Shown: positions 50,617-59,286 of the stretch, one piece after another
Layout: the number at the start of each line of letters is the position of its first letter
Numbering within the stretch: the first letter of the stretch is position 1
NCBI GenBank assembly: GCA_902494345.1
Contig: CABUSV010000005.1
Location: forward strand, 1-64,000
Direction of reading: 5' to 3'
Length of the DNA stretch: 64,000 bases
DNA from: an uncultured Collinsella sp.
Lineage (GTDB): Bacteria; Actinomycetota; Coriobacteriia; Coriobacteriales; Coriobacteriaceae
The notes under the pieces: generated by a model
The model's input: only the letters and a program-made list of their open reading frames with translations
The model's database searches: none
What the model was told of the DNA's origin: nothing
Translations under genes and position numbers: made by a program

Positions 50617-53109
50617 ATGACCGCAACCGCCAGCCGAACCACTAACCGCAGGCCCGAGCTTTTGGCCCCCGCCGGAGGCCCGGAGCCCTTTGCCGCCGCG
50701 CTCGCCGCCGGGGCAGACGCCATCTACTGCGGCATGGGCAGCTTCAACGCCCGCCGCAAGGCAACCAACTTTACCGACGAGGCCTTTGAGCAAGCCTGCC
50801 GCGCCGCGCATCTAGCCGGGTCGCGCGTCTACGTCACGGTCAACATCGTCATCAAGCAGTCCGAGATGGGCGATGCACTGCAGCTCATTCATCGCTGCTC
50901 CACGCTGGGCGCCGATGCCTTCATTATCCAGGACTGGGGTCTGTTCTTTGAGGTCAAGCGCACCATGCCCGGCATCGAGACACATATCTCGACCCAGGCG
51001 AACATCCACGACGACCGCGGAACCCTTTGGTGCCGTGAGCAGGGCGCCGACCGCGTGACTCTCTCGCGCGAGCTCTCCATCGACGAGATCGCCGCCATTC
51101 ACAACGCCGCGCCCGATGTGGACCTCGAGGTCTTTAGCCACGGTGCCATCTGCTTTTGCTACTCGGGCCTGTGCCTGCTTTCGAGCTTTGCCATGGCGGG
51201 ACGATCGGCCAACCGCGGCATGTGCGCCCAGCCCTGCCGCCTGCCCTACGAGCTGATCGACGAGAACGGCCGCTCGCTCTCCCCTGCCGGTCGCGAGCGC
51301 GCGCTGTGCCCGCGCGACACCAACACGTCGCAGCTTGTTCGCCGTCTGTATGACGCCGGCGCCGCATCGCTCAAGCTCGAGGGCCGCATGAAGGCCCCCG
51401 ATTACGTGTATTCCATCGTCGACGTGTATCGTCACGAAATTGACGACATGCTATCCGGAGCCGCCGTTGCCAAGGACGAGGAAGCCGCCCGCCAGCGCCA
51501 GCTCAAGCGCTGCTTCAACCGCGACTTTACGCACGCCTATCAGGACGGCACCTCGGGCGACGAGATGATGAGCTATGAGCGTTCCAACAACCGCGGCCAG
51601 ATCGTGGGCACGGTGCTGGGCAGCCGCCCGGCCAACCGCGATGTGCGCGGCCTCAAGTCCGACGACCGCCGTCGCCGCGCCGCCATCGCCCGCATTGAGC
51701 TGTTTGAGCCCGCGGGCAAAGGCGACCTGCTGGAGCTTCGCCACGATAACGAGTTTGACCAGTTCCTGACCACCATTGCCGCCGATGATGCCGCCGCCGG
51801 TGACATCATTGAGTGCCGCGTGCCCCGTAGCATGCCCGAGGGCTGCCGCGTGCGCGTGATTCGAAGCCAGAGCGCCATTGACGCCGCCGGCGCCGCGCTC
51901 AAGCGCGATGTGCTGCGCCGCCGAGCTGTTGACGTGTCCGTCGTGGCGCGCCTGGGCGAGCCGTTTACTGTCACACTCACCTGCTGTGACAACCCCGCGC
52001 TCACCGCCACCGCCACGGGCTTCACCGTCGAGGCCGCCAAGACCCGTGCCGTCGAGGCGGCAGACCTAGTTGAGCATGTGGGCCGCATGGGCTCCTCGCC
52101 CTTCGAGGCAGCGAGCTTTGATGTGGCGCTCGATGAGGGCTGCGGCATGGGCTTCTCCGCCGTGCATAAAGTGCGTGCCGCCGCTTGTAAGGCGCTGGAA
52201 GAGGCCATTCTGGCGCCGTACGCTGAGCGCGCGAAAACGCTCGAGTTACCGGTGCTCGACAAATGTACGCGCCCCGCGCCCGAGCACTACCGCGATGAGC
52301 CGCAGATCTGCGCCACCGTCACCTCGCTCGAGGCCGCCGAGGCCGCTCGCGCCGAGGGTGTAACGCGCATCTATATGACCACCGATGCGCTCGAGGCTGT
52401 CGGACTCTCCCCTGCCGATGCATTTGACCAGGGTATCGTGCCCGTACTCGACGAGGTCTGCCGCGCCGTCGACCACGTACGCGTCGACCCGTGGGTTGTT
52501 GCCGGCGCTACGGTCGCTATTGGCAACATCTCTGAGCTTGCCCTGGCCGCCCAGGTTGGCGCCACGGCCGAGATTCGCTCTTGCCTGCCGGTGCACAACA
52601 CGCCCTGCATGGAGGCGCTTGCCGGGCGCGGAGCCGGTGCATTTTGGCTCTCGCCCGAGATCACGCTCGACGAGATTGTCTCGCTCGGCGCCGCCGCGCC
52701 CGCGACTCTGGGCATCACCGTCTTTGGCCGCCCGCGCGTCATGACAAGCGAGCATTGCATTCTGCAAGTTGCCAACGGCTGCATCCACGATTGCGCCAAC
52801 TGCCGCCTGCGTGCCCGCAAGCTCTCGCTCAAGAATATCGACGGCAAGGTCATGCCCGTACGCACCGACATCCACGGCCGCTCTCGCTTGTACGACGCCT
52901 ACCCCATCGACCTCACGCCTCAGGTTCCACAGTTACTCGATGCCGGCGTCCGTCGTCTTATGGTCGACGGAACCTTGCTCGAGGCCGATGAGATTGGCCG
53001 CGCCGTCGCTCGCGTCCGTCGCGCCGTCGAGGCGGCTCAAGCCGGCCGCAAGCCCGCCACCCGCCTGCGCGGCGCCACCTCGGGCTGCATGTTTGTGGGA
53101 ATTAACTAA
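50617..53109 (+). CDS. U32 family protein with C-terminal DUF3656-like region (RlhA-like)
   Basis: Long-form U32 protein, probably acting in rRNA or tRNA hydroxylation like RlhA. The 830-residue product starts with RPELLAPAGGPEPFAAALAA and has EVFSHGAICFCYSGLCLLSS, the Cys pair in GMCAQPCRLPYEL, LCPRDTNTSQ and SLKLEGRMKAPDYVYSIVDV. The region beyond about residue 330 matches the long C-terminal part of RlhA-type proteins. Near its end CILQVANGCIHDCANCRLRA adds more Cys residues. It is a paralog of the 1611-3569 gene but 178 residues longer. The pseudouridine synthase gene follows 15 bases later, so both RNA-modification genes form an operon. Confidence 0.88.
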   Translation: MTATASRTTNRRPELLAPAGGPEPFAAALAAGADAIYCGMGSFNARRKATNFTDEAFEQACRAAHLAGSRVYVTVNIVIKQSEMGDALQLIHRCSTLGADAFIIQDWGLFFEVKRTMPGIETHISTQANIHDDRGTLWCREQGADRVTLSRELSIDEIAAIHNAAPDVDLEVFSHGAICFCYSGLCLLSSFAMAGRSANRGMCAQPCRLPYELIDENGRSLSPAGRERALCPRDTNTSQLVRRLYDAGAASLKLEGRMKAPDYVYSIVDVYRHEIDDMLSGAAVAKDEEAARQRQLKRCFNRDFTHAYQDGTSGDEMMSYERSNNRGQIVGTVLGSRPANRDVRGLKSDDRRRRAAIARIELFEPAGKGDLLELRHDNEFDQFLTTIAADDAAAGDIIECRVPRSMPEGCRVRVIRSQSAIDAAGAALKRDVLRRRAVDVSVVARLGEPFTVTLTCCDNPALTATATGFTVEAAKTRAVEAADLVEHVGRMGSSPFEAASFDVALDEGCGMGFSAVHKVRAAACKALEEAILAPYAERAKTLELPVLDKCTRPAPEHYRDEPQICATVTSLEAAEAARAEGVTRIYMTTDALEAVGLSPADAFDQGIVPVLDEVCRAVDHVRVDPWVVAGATVAIGNISELALAAQVGATAEIRSCLPVHNTPCMEALAGRGAGAFWLSPEITLDEIVSLGAAAPATLGITVFGRPRVMTSEHCILQVANGCIHDCANCRLRARKLSLKNIDGKVMPVRTDIHGRSRLYDAYPIDLTPQVPQLLDAGVRRLMVDGTLLEADEIGRAVARVRRAVEAAQAGRKPATRLRGATSGCMFVGIN

Positions 53110-53124
53110 CCGAAAGGCTTACAC

Positions 53125-53784
53125 GTGAACGAAGAACCTCAAGTCCTCTACTGCGACGCCTGGCTCATGGCCATCGACAAGCCCGCCGGCATGATCGTCC
53201 ACGGCGACGGCACCGGCGAGCGCACACTTACCGACTACGCCAGCGACCTGCTGCTGGCGATGGGCGACGGCTTTGCCGCGACCGACATGCAGCCGCTCAA
53301 TCGCCTGGACCGTGACACCACCGGCGTGGTACTGTTCTCGCTCGACAAGCAGACGCAGCCCGCCTTTGACCAGATGGTCATCGACCACGCATTCGAAAAG
53401 CACTATCTGGCGCTCGCCGAGGGCAAAATCGACTGGAACGAAAAGCTCATCGACAAGCCCATCGCCCGCGACCGCCACGACAGCCGCAAGATGCGCGTCG
53501 GTGCCAGCGGCAAGCCGTCGCAGACGCGCGTGAAGGTGCTCAAGCGCCTTAAGAGCCGTCGTGGCCTGCCCACGCGTTCGTATATCGATGTTGAGCTGCT
53601 CACCGGTCGCAAACACCAGATCCGTGTGCACCTGGCCAGCGAGCGTCACCCCCTGGTTGGCGACGACCTGTACGGAACGCCGCGCCCCTGCGGCCTGATG
53701 CTCCGCGCCCACAGCGTGTCCTTCACGCATCCCGTAACCGGCGAGCACATCCACATCGAAGCCCCCTGCCCCTGGGAGCCCTAA
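53125..53784 (+). CDS. RluA-family pseudouridine synthase
   Basis: Predicted to isomerise specific uridines in rRNA or tRNA. The 219-residue product has the family start VLYCDAWLMAIDKPAGMIVH, the catalytic Asp in LNRLDRDTTGVVLFS (about residue 60) and TGRKHQIRVHLASERHPLVG with DDLYG after it. No N-terminal S4 domain is present, so it is the short RluA/RluC catalytic form; the target base cannot be read. The start is GTG at 53125 preceded by GAAAGG. It is cotranscribed with the U32 gene and followed by a hairpin terminator. Confidence 0.88.
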   Translation: MNEEPQVLYCDAWLMAIDKPAGMIVHGDGTGERTLTDYASDLLLAMGDGFAATDMQPLNRLDRDTTGVVLFSLDKQTQPAFDQMVIDHAFEKHYLALAEGKIDWNEKLIDKPIARDRHDSRKMRVGASGKPSQTRVKVLKRLKSRRGLPTRSYIDVELLTGRKHQIRVHLASERHPLVGDDLYGTPRPCGLMLRAHSVSFTHPVTGEHIHIEAPCPWEP

Positions 53785-53822
53785 ACCACCACAATGGGGA
53801 CAGGCACCTTCGTGGTGGTTTT
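53784..53822 (+). terminator. Terminator after the pseudouridine synthase gene
   Basis: AACCACCAC (53784-53792) pairs with GTGGTGGTT (53812-53820), followed by Ts. The 19-base loop is long. It also lies at the end of the converging deoR-type gene. Confidence 0.6.
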
Positions 53823-53837
53823 GGCCTTGTCTCGCTG

Positions 53838-54584
53838 TTAGACAGTGATGACGTTGTCCATTGCCCGGTACTTGGCGGGGACCTCGCCCGCAGTGATAAT
53901 CGTTGCGTCGCGGAAGTCCGCGAACTTGACGGGCGCCACCATGCCAAATTTACTGGCGTCCGAGATTACGAAGCGCTTGGCCGTATGGCGCATCGAGATA
54001 CGCTTTACTTGCGCCTCCTCGATATCGGGCGCCGTGAAGCCCTGCTCGGCGGCAATGCCGTTAGAGCCCCAAAAGCCACAGTTGAAGTTGTAGCGGTCTA
54101 AGGTTGCCAAGGCATCGGGGCCAACGAGCGCCTCGGTCTCGGGTTTGAGCTCGCCGCCCAGCACCACGGTACGCATGCCGCGCAAAGCAAGGTGTTGAGC
54201 ATGGAGCACGGAATCGGTCACATAGGTGACATCTTCAAGGTGTGGAAGATGCTCGATGAGCCTGAGCGTCGTCGAACCCGAGTCGATGTATACAAAGCTC
54301 TCGGGCTCCACAAGTGCCGCCGCACGGGCGCAGATACGCTCCTTGTCGTCGTTATGGAGGTCGCTGCGCTCATTAAGCGTTAGGTCGCGCGTCACGTGCG
54401 CGCGCTCAAGACTCGTCGCTCCACCGTGGACCTTGGCGATGCGATGCGCTCGGTCGAGCGTCTGCAGGTCGCGCCGAATGGTAGACGCCGTCACGCTCAG
54501 GGCTTCGGCAAGCTCCGGCACGGTAACCGAGCCGGCCTGCTGAACCATCGACACGATCGCGTTGAGCCTATCTTCCGCTAGCAT
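53838..54584 (-). CDS. DeoR/GlpR-family transcriptional regulator
   Basis: Sugar-phosphate-responsive repressor type. The 248-residue product has the N-terminal HTH with VTVPELAEALSVTASTIRRD (about 20-39) and LQTLDRAHRIAKVHGGAT. The C-terminal effector domain has FVYIDSGSTTLRLIEHLPHL, VTDSVLHAQHLA and VVLGGELKPETEALVGPDAL, then ADFRDATIITAGEVP. It lies 3 bases after the Gfo/Idh/MocA oxidoreductase gene and is probably cotranscribed with it. It may control that operon through the TGCGCA sites upstream. Confidence 0.9.
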   Translation of the reverse strand: MLAEDRLNAIVSMVQQAGSVTVPELAEALSVTASTIRRDLQTLDRAHRIAKVHGGATSLERAHVTRDLTLNERSDLHNDDKERICARAAALVEPESFVYIDSGSTTLRLIEHLPHLEDVTYVTDSVLHAQHLALRGMRTVVLGGELKPETEALVGPDALATLDRYNFNCGFWGSNGIAAEQGFTAPDIEEAQVKRISMRHTAKRFVISDASKFGMVAPVKFADFRDATIITAGEVPAKYRAMDNVITV

Positions 54585-54587
54585 CGC

Positions 54588-55667
54588 TTACTCCTCCTCG
54601 GGGTACACGACTCCCCAGTCGGCGCGAAGCTTGGTCATAAGCTTCATAACATCAGAAGCATAATCCAGCAGTTCGCGCTTAGAGTCGTCGCCGGCAACGG
54701 CCTTCTCAAGATCGGCCATCTCATAGCAAAGGGCGTAAGCCTCGGTGCCGGCGTGGACCTCCTCGCGGTGGCCGTCCGCAGTCCACACGATGGTCGCGTG
54801 ATCGGCGCGCGGATACTCGTTGACCTCGATATAACACTTATCGAAGCTAATAATCGAGCGCTTGGGTTGCTTGGAGTGGAGCGTGAGGCTCACAACACCC
54901 AGCTGCTGCTCGGCATTACGGCAGACGATGCCGCCCGCAACGTCAACGCCGGTCTCGCAGGTGTTGCCCAGCGAAATGACCTCAGCGGGCTGGCTTGCCA
55001 TAAAGAAGCGCATAACGGACAGAGCATAGACGCCAATATCGAGCATGGCACCGCCAGCAAGGTTGCGATTGTAGAAGCGGTTGGTCAGGTCGCCGTACTC
55101 CTTATAGCTACCAAAGTTGAGCTGAGCAAGATTCATGCGGCCAAACTCGCCGGCATCCATGCGGCGGCGCAGCTCCTGATACAAGGGCATGTGGAGCACC
55201 GTAGTGGCGTCCATGAGGACCACGTTGTGCTCGTCGGCGATGGCACGCGCCTCGTCGAGCTCAGCGGAATTGAGGGTAATGGCCTTCTCGCAGAGTACGT
55301 GCTTACCAGCTGCCAGAGCGGCGCGCAGGTAGGTGATATGCGTGTTGTGCGGCGTGGTGATATAAACTGCGTCAATGTTCGGATCGGCGTAGAGGTCATC
55401 GACCGTTTCATAGACCTTCTCGATGCCATACTGCTCAGCAAAAGCTTGAGCCTTGGACAGCGTGCGGTTGGCGACGCCCGCAAGCTTGCGACCGGCAAAA
55501 GCGAGAGACTGGGCCATCTGGTTGGCGATAACGCCGCACCCGATCACAGCCCAACGAAGCTCGGGAGCCGTAAAGATATCATCGGGGAATGGCTTGTCCT
55601 GGACCGAAGCGAACGCTGCTTTTGCGGCTGCCGCGGAGTCGAGTGGAGCCTGCTTGGAATCTGCCAT
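54588..55667 (-). CDS. Gfo/Idh/MocA-family oxidoreductase
   Basis: NAD(P)-dependent dehydrogenase of sugars, inositols or similar compounds; substrate unknown. The 359-residue product has the Rossmann start LRWAVIGCGVIANQMAQSLA (about 33-52), a VYITTPHNTHITYLRAALAA segment, GKHVLCEKAIT with the EKP-like catalytic Lys (EKA here), and the C-terminal GGAMLDIGVYALSVMRFF. The ATG at 55667 follows AGGAGG; the in-frame ATG at 55685 lacks an equal site. The EKA replacing the usual EKP is seen in some members of the family. It heads an operon with the deoR-type gene. Confidence 0.88.
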   Translation of the reverse strand: MADSKQAPLDSAAAAKAAFASVQDKPFPDDIFTAPELRWAVIGCGVIANQMAQSLAFAGRKLAGVANRTLSKAQAFAEQYGIEKVYETVDDLYADPNIDAVYITTPHNTHITYLRAALAAGKHVLCEKAITLNSAELDEARAIADEHNVVLMDATTVLHMPLYQELRRRMDAGEFGRMNLAQLNFGSYKEYGDLTNRFYNRNLAGGAMLDIGVYALSVMRFFMASQPAEVISLGNTCETGVDVAGGIVCRNAEQQLGVVSLTLHSKQPKRSIISFDKCYIEVNEYPRADHATIVWTADGHREEVHAGTEAYALCYEMADLEKAVAGDDSKRELLDYASDVMKLMTKLRADWGVVYPEEE

Positions 55668-55798
55668 ATGTGCCTCCTGAATCATCGGAAGTCCTTCATT
55701 TCTAACAACCCTATATTCGCACAATTGCGCGCGTATCTGCTCGTGTTTGCGTATTTATATGCTTATCGGTCATTATTTAGCCATAGTTGGCAGATGTT

Positions 55799-55846
55799 TG
55801 CGCAGTTATGCGCATTGTCGCGCAAAACTATGCGTATAAATGCGCA
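55799..55846. promoter_or_regulatory. Helically phased TGCGCA-type sites upstream of the oxidoreductase operon
   Basis: TGCGCA at 55799, CGCGCA at 55819 and TGCGTA at 55831 alternate with TGCGCA at 55809 and 55841, giving steps of 10, 10, 12 and 10 bases. They lie 130-180 bases upstream of the start codon, in a gap (55668-56089) that holds no gene. Confidence 0.5.
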
Positions 55847-56028
55847 TGCGACGATCCTTGTGAAGCATAAAGAGGCGGAACACCAAAGCCCTAAAGAACA
55901 GAGTAGGCCGTGATACTCCACCCCTCTGGGGGCATCAGACATCAAAGAACCGTCCCAAACTGCCGGCACATAGAGACTGTCCCCCAACGACTGGTCATTT
56001 AAGTCTGTCCCCAATGAGTAGGGATAGA

Positions 56029-56064
56029 AAAAGGCCCGGGTGCCGTGGGGCATCCGGGCCTTTG
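56029..56064 (-). terminator. Terminator directly after rplX
   Basis: On the minus strand, a stem of about 15 bp (AAAGGCCCGG... with one bulge pair, complement of 56031-56064) ends in five Ts. It lies about 26 bases beyond the rplX stop and closes this half of the ribosomal cluster. Confidence 0.9.
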
Positions 56065-56089
56065 CTAGCAACTTGATGTTGCGGGCAGC

Positions 56090-56395
56090 TTAGAACTTGT
56101 GGCCGCACTTCTTGCAGACGCGCAGCTTGTTCTTGCCGTCCTTCTCGTGACCGACGCGGGTAACCTTACCGCACTCGGGGCAAACGAGATTGACGTTGGA
56201 GGCATCGATGGGAGCCTCCTGCGAAACGATGCCGCCCTGCTGGTTGGCAGCGTTGGGCTTGACGGCCTTCTTGACGACCGAAACGCCCTCGACAACGACC
56301 TTGTTCTCGGCGGGGAGAGCACGCAGGATAACGCCCTGCTTGCCGCGATCCTTACCAGAGAGAACCTGGACCTTATCGCCCTTCTTGATATACAT
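56090..56395 (-). CDS. rplX: 50S ribosomal protein L24
   Basis: Assembly initiator that binds 23S rRNA. The 101-residue product begins MYIKKGDKVQVLSGKDRGKQ (KOW motif) and continues with VVVEGVSVVKKAVKPNAANQ and GGIVSQEAPI. The C-terminal part has CPECGKVTRVG and CKKCGHKF, a CxxC pair that suggests a zinc ribbon. It is the last ribosomal gene on this side, followed by a terminator. Its usual neighbour rplE lies 37.5 kb away. Confidence 0.98.
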   Translation of the reverse strand: MYIKKGDKVQVLSGKDRGKQGVILRALPAENKVVVEGVSVVKKAVKPNAANQQGGIVSQEAPIDASNVNLVCPECGKVTRVGHEKDGKNKLRVCKKCGHKF

Positions 56396-56408
56396 ATATC
56401 TCCCCTAA

Positions 56409-56777
56409 CTACAGGGTCTCGGGAGCGAGCGAGACGATCTTCATGTACTTCTTGTCACGAAGCTCGCGAGCGACGGGCCCGAAGATACGGGTGCCGACGG
56501 GCGAACCATCGTTGTTGATGACAACGCAGGCGTTCTCATCAAAGCGAATGTAGGAGCCATCCTTGCGGCGGATCTCCTTAACGGTGCGAACGACGACGCA
56601 ACGGACAACGTCCTTCTTCTTGACGTTGGCGCCAGGGGTAGCCTCCTGGACAGCACCGATGAACACATCGCCGATGCCTGCATAACGACGCTTGGAACCG
56701 CCAAGCACCTTGATGCAGCGAATCTTGCGAGCGCCGGAGTTGTCGGCGACGTTCAGCATGGTTTGCATCTGAATCAT
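56409..56777 (-). CDS. rplN: 50S ribosomal protein L14
   Basis: Subunit-interface protein of the large subunit. The 122-residue product begins MIQMQTMLNVADNSGARKIR and has RCIKVLGGSKRRYAGIGDVF, YIRFDENACVVINNDGSPVG and GTRIFGPVARELRDK. It lies 13 bases before rplX and follows rpsQ after a 118-base spacer (56778-56895) in which no gene is seen. Confidence 0.98.
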   Translation of the reverse strand: MIQMQTMLNVADNSGARKIRCIKVLGGSKRRYAGIGDVFIGAVQEATPGANVKKKDVVRCVVVRTVKEIRRKDGSYIRFDENACVVINNDGSPVGTRIFGPVARELRDKKYMKIVSLAPETL

Positions 56778-56895
56778 GGTAGATGTTCCTCCGAACTAAG
56801 AACCGAAGAGAGGTGCGCAGCCTTTATACGGCCCGTGGTATGCAAGCCAGGCATACGCACATCTTCGGAAACGTACAAGTCGTAAGAGCGACTGC

Positions 56896-57156
56896 TTATT
56901 TAGCGCGCTCGACGACCTCGATGAGGCGCCAACGCTTCATCTTGGACATAGGACGGGTCTCCATAACGCGGACGGTATCGCCCACGCCAGCCGTGCACTC
57001 CTCGTCGTGAGCGTGCAGCTTCTTGGAGCTGGTCATCATCTTGCCGTACTTGGGGTGACGCTTGCGCTCGGTGATGGTGACAACAATGGTCTTGGCACCG
57101 GAGACGGAGGTAACGACACCCGTACGGACCTTACGCGAGTTACGCGAATCAGTCAT
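56896..57156 (-). CDS. rpsQ: 30S ribosomal protein S17
   Basis: Primary 16S rRNA-binding protein with an OB fold. The 86-residue product contains RKVRTGVVTSVSGAKTIVVT, HPKYGKMMTSSKKLHAHDE and the conserved GDTVRVMETRPMSKMKRWRL. It lies 16 bases after rpmC. Confidence 0.97.
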   Translation of the reverse strand: MTDSRNSRKVRTGVVTSVSGAKTIVVTITERKRHPKYGKMMTSSKKLHAHDEECTAGVGDTVRVMETRPMSKMKRWRLIEVVERAK

Positions 57157-57172
57157 GTTCTCTCCTTAGGTC

Positions 57173-57388
57173 CTACTCGGCGACAGCGGACTTCTCCGCT
57201 GCGATCTCGCGGGCGCGCTGCTCCGTGAGGACGCGAGCGATGTCCTTCTTCACGGTGTTGACGCGAGCGGTGTTGTCCAGCTGGCTGGTGGCCATCTGGA
57301 AACGAAGGTTAAAGAGCTCGGCGCGCATTTCCTTCAGCTTCTCAACGAGCTGAGCGTCCGAGAGCTCACGAATCTCTGCGGGCTTCAT
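57173..57388 (-). CDS. rpmC: 50S ribosomal protein L29
   Basis: Small helical protein at the exit tunnel. The 71-residue product begins MKPAEIRELSDAQLVEKLKE and has LFNLRFQMATSQLDNTARVN. Its start overlaps the rplP stop by one base (TAATG), so the two are translationally coupled. Confidence 0.97.
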   Translation of the reverse strand: MKPAEIRELSDAQLVEKLKEMRAELFNLRFQMATSQLDNTARVNTVKKDIARVLTEQRAREIAAEKSAVAE

Positions 57389-57891
57389 TAGTTCTCCTCC
57401 TTGGCGGCGGCGGCGTCCTCAGCAGCCCACTTGGCCTCGAGAGCGGCCTCCTCAGCCATCTCCTTCTCGATGCGCTGCTCAGCGTTCTTAGCAGCAACAA
57501 TCTTGGTCTTGATGGGAAGCTTGTGCTGTGCAAGACGCAGAGCCTCGCGAGCGACCTCCTCGGGCACGCCCTTGACCTCGAACATGATGCGGCCGGGCTT
57601 GACGACGGCCACCCACTCCTCGGGGTTACCCTTACCAGAACCCATGCGAGTCTCGGCAGGCTTCTTGGTGATGGGCTTATCGGGGAAGATCGTGATGTAG
57701 ACACGACCGCCACGCTTCATGTAGCGGGTCATGGCAATACGAGCGGCCTCGATCTGACGGTTGGTGATCCAATGGGCCTCGAGAGCCTGGATACCAAACT
57801 CGCCGAAATGCAGCTCGGTATTACCCTTGGCCTGGCCCTTCATGGAGCCACGCTGCACCTTGCGGTGAAGAATACGCTTAGGGGCAAGCAC
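57388..57891 (-). CDS. rplP: 50S ribosomal protein L16
   Basis: Central protein for A-site architecture. The 167-residue product has MLAPKRILHRKVQRGSMKGQ, LEAHWITNRQIEAARIAMTR, FPDKPITKKPAETRMGSGKG and the GKGNPEEWVAVVKPGRIMFE block. Compared with the usual 137-145 residues it carries an extra acidic, Ala/Glu-rich C-terminal tail. The start is GTG at 57891, overlapping the rpsC stop by one base. Confidence 0.97.
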   Translation of the reverse strand: MLAPKRILHRKVQRGSMKGQAKGNTELHFGEFGIQALEAHWITNRQIEAARIAMTRYMKRGGRVYITIFPDKPITKKPAETRMGSGKGNPEEWVAVVKPGRIMFEVKGVPEEVAREALRLAQHKLPIKTKIVAAKNAEQRIEKEMAEEAALEAKWAAEDAAAAKEEN

Positions 57892-58601
57892 TACTGACCC
57901 CTCCTCTCGGAGTTACGACGACGAGGACGGGAAGAGCCCTCGAGTGCAGGGTTGGGAACAGGCTGGCCCGGGAGCTTCTCGCCCAGGTAGATCCAGACCT
58001 TCACGCCGCAAGCGCCCATGGTGGTGCTGGCGACAGCCGTGCCGTAGTCGATCTTGGCACGGAGGGTGTGCAGAGGCACGCGACCCTCGCGGTACCACTC
58101 ACGACGGCCCATCTCGGCGCCGCCGAGACGACCGGAGCACTGGATACGGATGCCCTTAGCGCCGGCCTTGCGGGCGGACTGGACAGCCTTGCGCATAGCG
58201 CGACGGAAGGCAACGCGGCCCTCGAGCTGCTCGGCGATAGACTGAGCAACGAGGTTGGCGTCGAGCTCGGGGCGCTTGATCTCGACAACGTCGACGGAGA
58301 GCTGGCCCTTGGAGACGCCAGCGACCTTCTCGAGCTCGGTGCGGAGGGTATCGATCTCGGCACCCTTCTTACCGATGACAACGCCGGGGCGAGCGGTGAG
58401 GATGATGACCTTCACCTTGTCGCCAGCGCGCTCGATCTCGACACGGGAGACAGCTGCGCGGGAAAGACGCTTCTCGAGGTACTTGCGGATCTCGAGATCG
58501 TTACCGAGGGTCTTAGCGTAATCCTTCTCTGCGAACCAGCGGGAGCGCCAGTTCTCGGTGATGCCAAGACGGAAGCCGGTGGGGTAGACTTTCTGACCCA
58601 T
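57891..58601 (-). CDS. rpsC: 30S ribosomal protein S3
   Basis: Head protein at the mRNA entry channel. The 236-residue product begins MGQKVYPTGFRLGITENWRS and has the KH domain VIILTARPGVVIGKKGAEID with the GKKG loop, then AFRRAMRKAVQSARKAGAKG and GVKVWIYLGEKLPGQP. It lies 6 bases after rplV and overlaps rplP by one base. Confidence 0.98.
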   Translation of the reverse strand: MGQKVYPTGFRLGITENWRSRWFAEKDYAKTLGNDLEIRKYLEKRLSRAAVSRVEIERAGDKVKVIILTARPGVVIGKKGAEIDTLRTELEKVAGVSKGQLSVDVVEIKRPELDANLVAQSIAEQLEGRVAFRRAMRKAVQSARKAGAKGIRIQCSGRLGGAEMGRREWYREGRVPLHTLRAKIDYGTAVASTTMGACGVKVWIYLGEKLPGQPVPNPALEGSSRPRRRNSERRGQ

Positions 58602-58607
58602 ACAGCT

Positions 58608-58979
58608 TTACGCCTCCTTTCGAGGAGCAACGACGACGGTGATGTGGGAAGTACGCTTCAGAATGCGAGAAGCGGAACCCTTGGCGCGGGGACGGATGCG
58701 CTTAAGCGTCGGACCCTCGTCAACATAGGCAGCGGCGACAACCAGGTTGTCGGCACGCAGACCGTTGTTGTTCTCGGCGTTCGCAACGGCGGAACGGAGA
58801 ACCTTCTCGACATCCACGGCGACGGCGCGGTCGCAGAAGTGGAGGATGTCGAAGGCCTGAGCGACAGGCTTGCGGCGGATCAGATCGACCACCAGGCGGG
58901 CCTTGCTGGGGGAAACACGCACGTACTTAGCGACGGCGCGAACCTCGGTGGCCTCAGTTTCAATAGACTTAGTTGCCAT
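58608..58979 (-). CDS. rplV: 50S ribosomal protein L22
   Basis: Exit-tunnel protein. The 123-residue product has AVAKYVRVSPSKARLVVDLI, RSAVANAENNNGLRADNLVV and RIRPRAKGSASRILKRTSHI, the tunnel-loop signature region. It lies 14 bases after rpsS and 6 before rpsC. Confidence 0.98.
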   Translation of the reverse strand: MATKSIETEATEVRAVAKYVRVSPSKARLVVDLIRRKPVAQAFDILHFCDRAVAVDVEKVLRSAVANAENNNGLRADNLVVAAAYVDEGPTLKRIRPRAKGSASRILKRTSHITVVVAPRKEA

Positions 58980-58993
58980 TTACGGTTAACCCC

Positions 58994-59254
58994 CTATTTG
59001 GCCTTGTGGCCACGGAACGTACGAGTCGGCGCGAACTCGCCGAGCTTGTGACCAACCATGGACTCGGTAACATACACGGGCACATGCTTGCGGCCGTCGT
59101 GGACGGCGATGGTGTGACCAACCATCTCGGGGAAGATGGTGGACGCGCGGGACCAGGTCTTCACGACGTCCTTCTTGCCAGCCTCGTTCATCGCGGTGAT
59201 ACGCGAGAGAAGGCGAGTCTCCACGAACGGGCCCTTTTTGAGACTTCTGCTCAT
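58994..59254 (-). CDS. rpsS: 30S ribosomal protein S19
   Basis: Head protein forming a complex with S13. The 86-residue product begins MSRSLKKGPFVETRLLSRIT and has the conserved VKTWSRASTIFPEMVGHTIA and FVPV-type KHVPVYVTESMVGHKLGEFA. It lies 32 bases after rplB and 14 before rplV. Confidence 0.98.
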   Translation of the reverse strand: MSRSLKKGPFVETRLLSRITAMNEAGKKDVVKTWSRASTIFPEMVGHTIAVHDGRKHVPVYVTESMVGHKLGEFAPTRTFRGHKAK

Positions 59255-59286
59255 AAGTGCTTTCTCCTAAAACTCGGTATCCGAAA

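Noticed and set aside
18538..56089. Prophage or integrative element as the source of the insertion between rplX and rplE
   Set aside because: No integrase, recombinase, terminase, relaxase or tRNA-type att site was seen. The content is mostly metabolic and operonic, so a classical mobile element is not supported.
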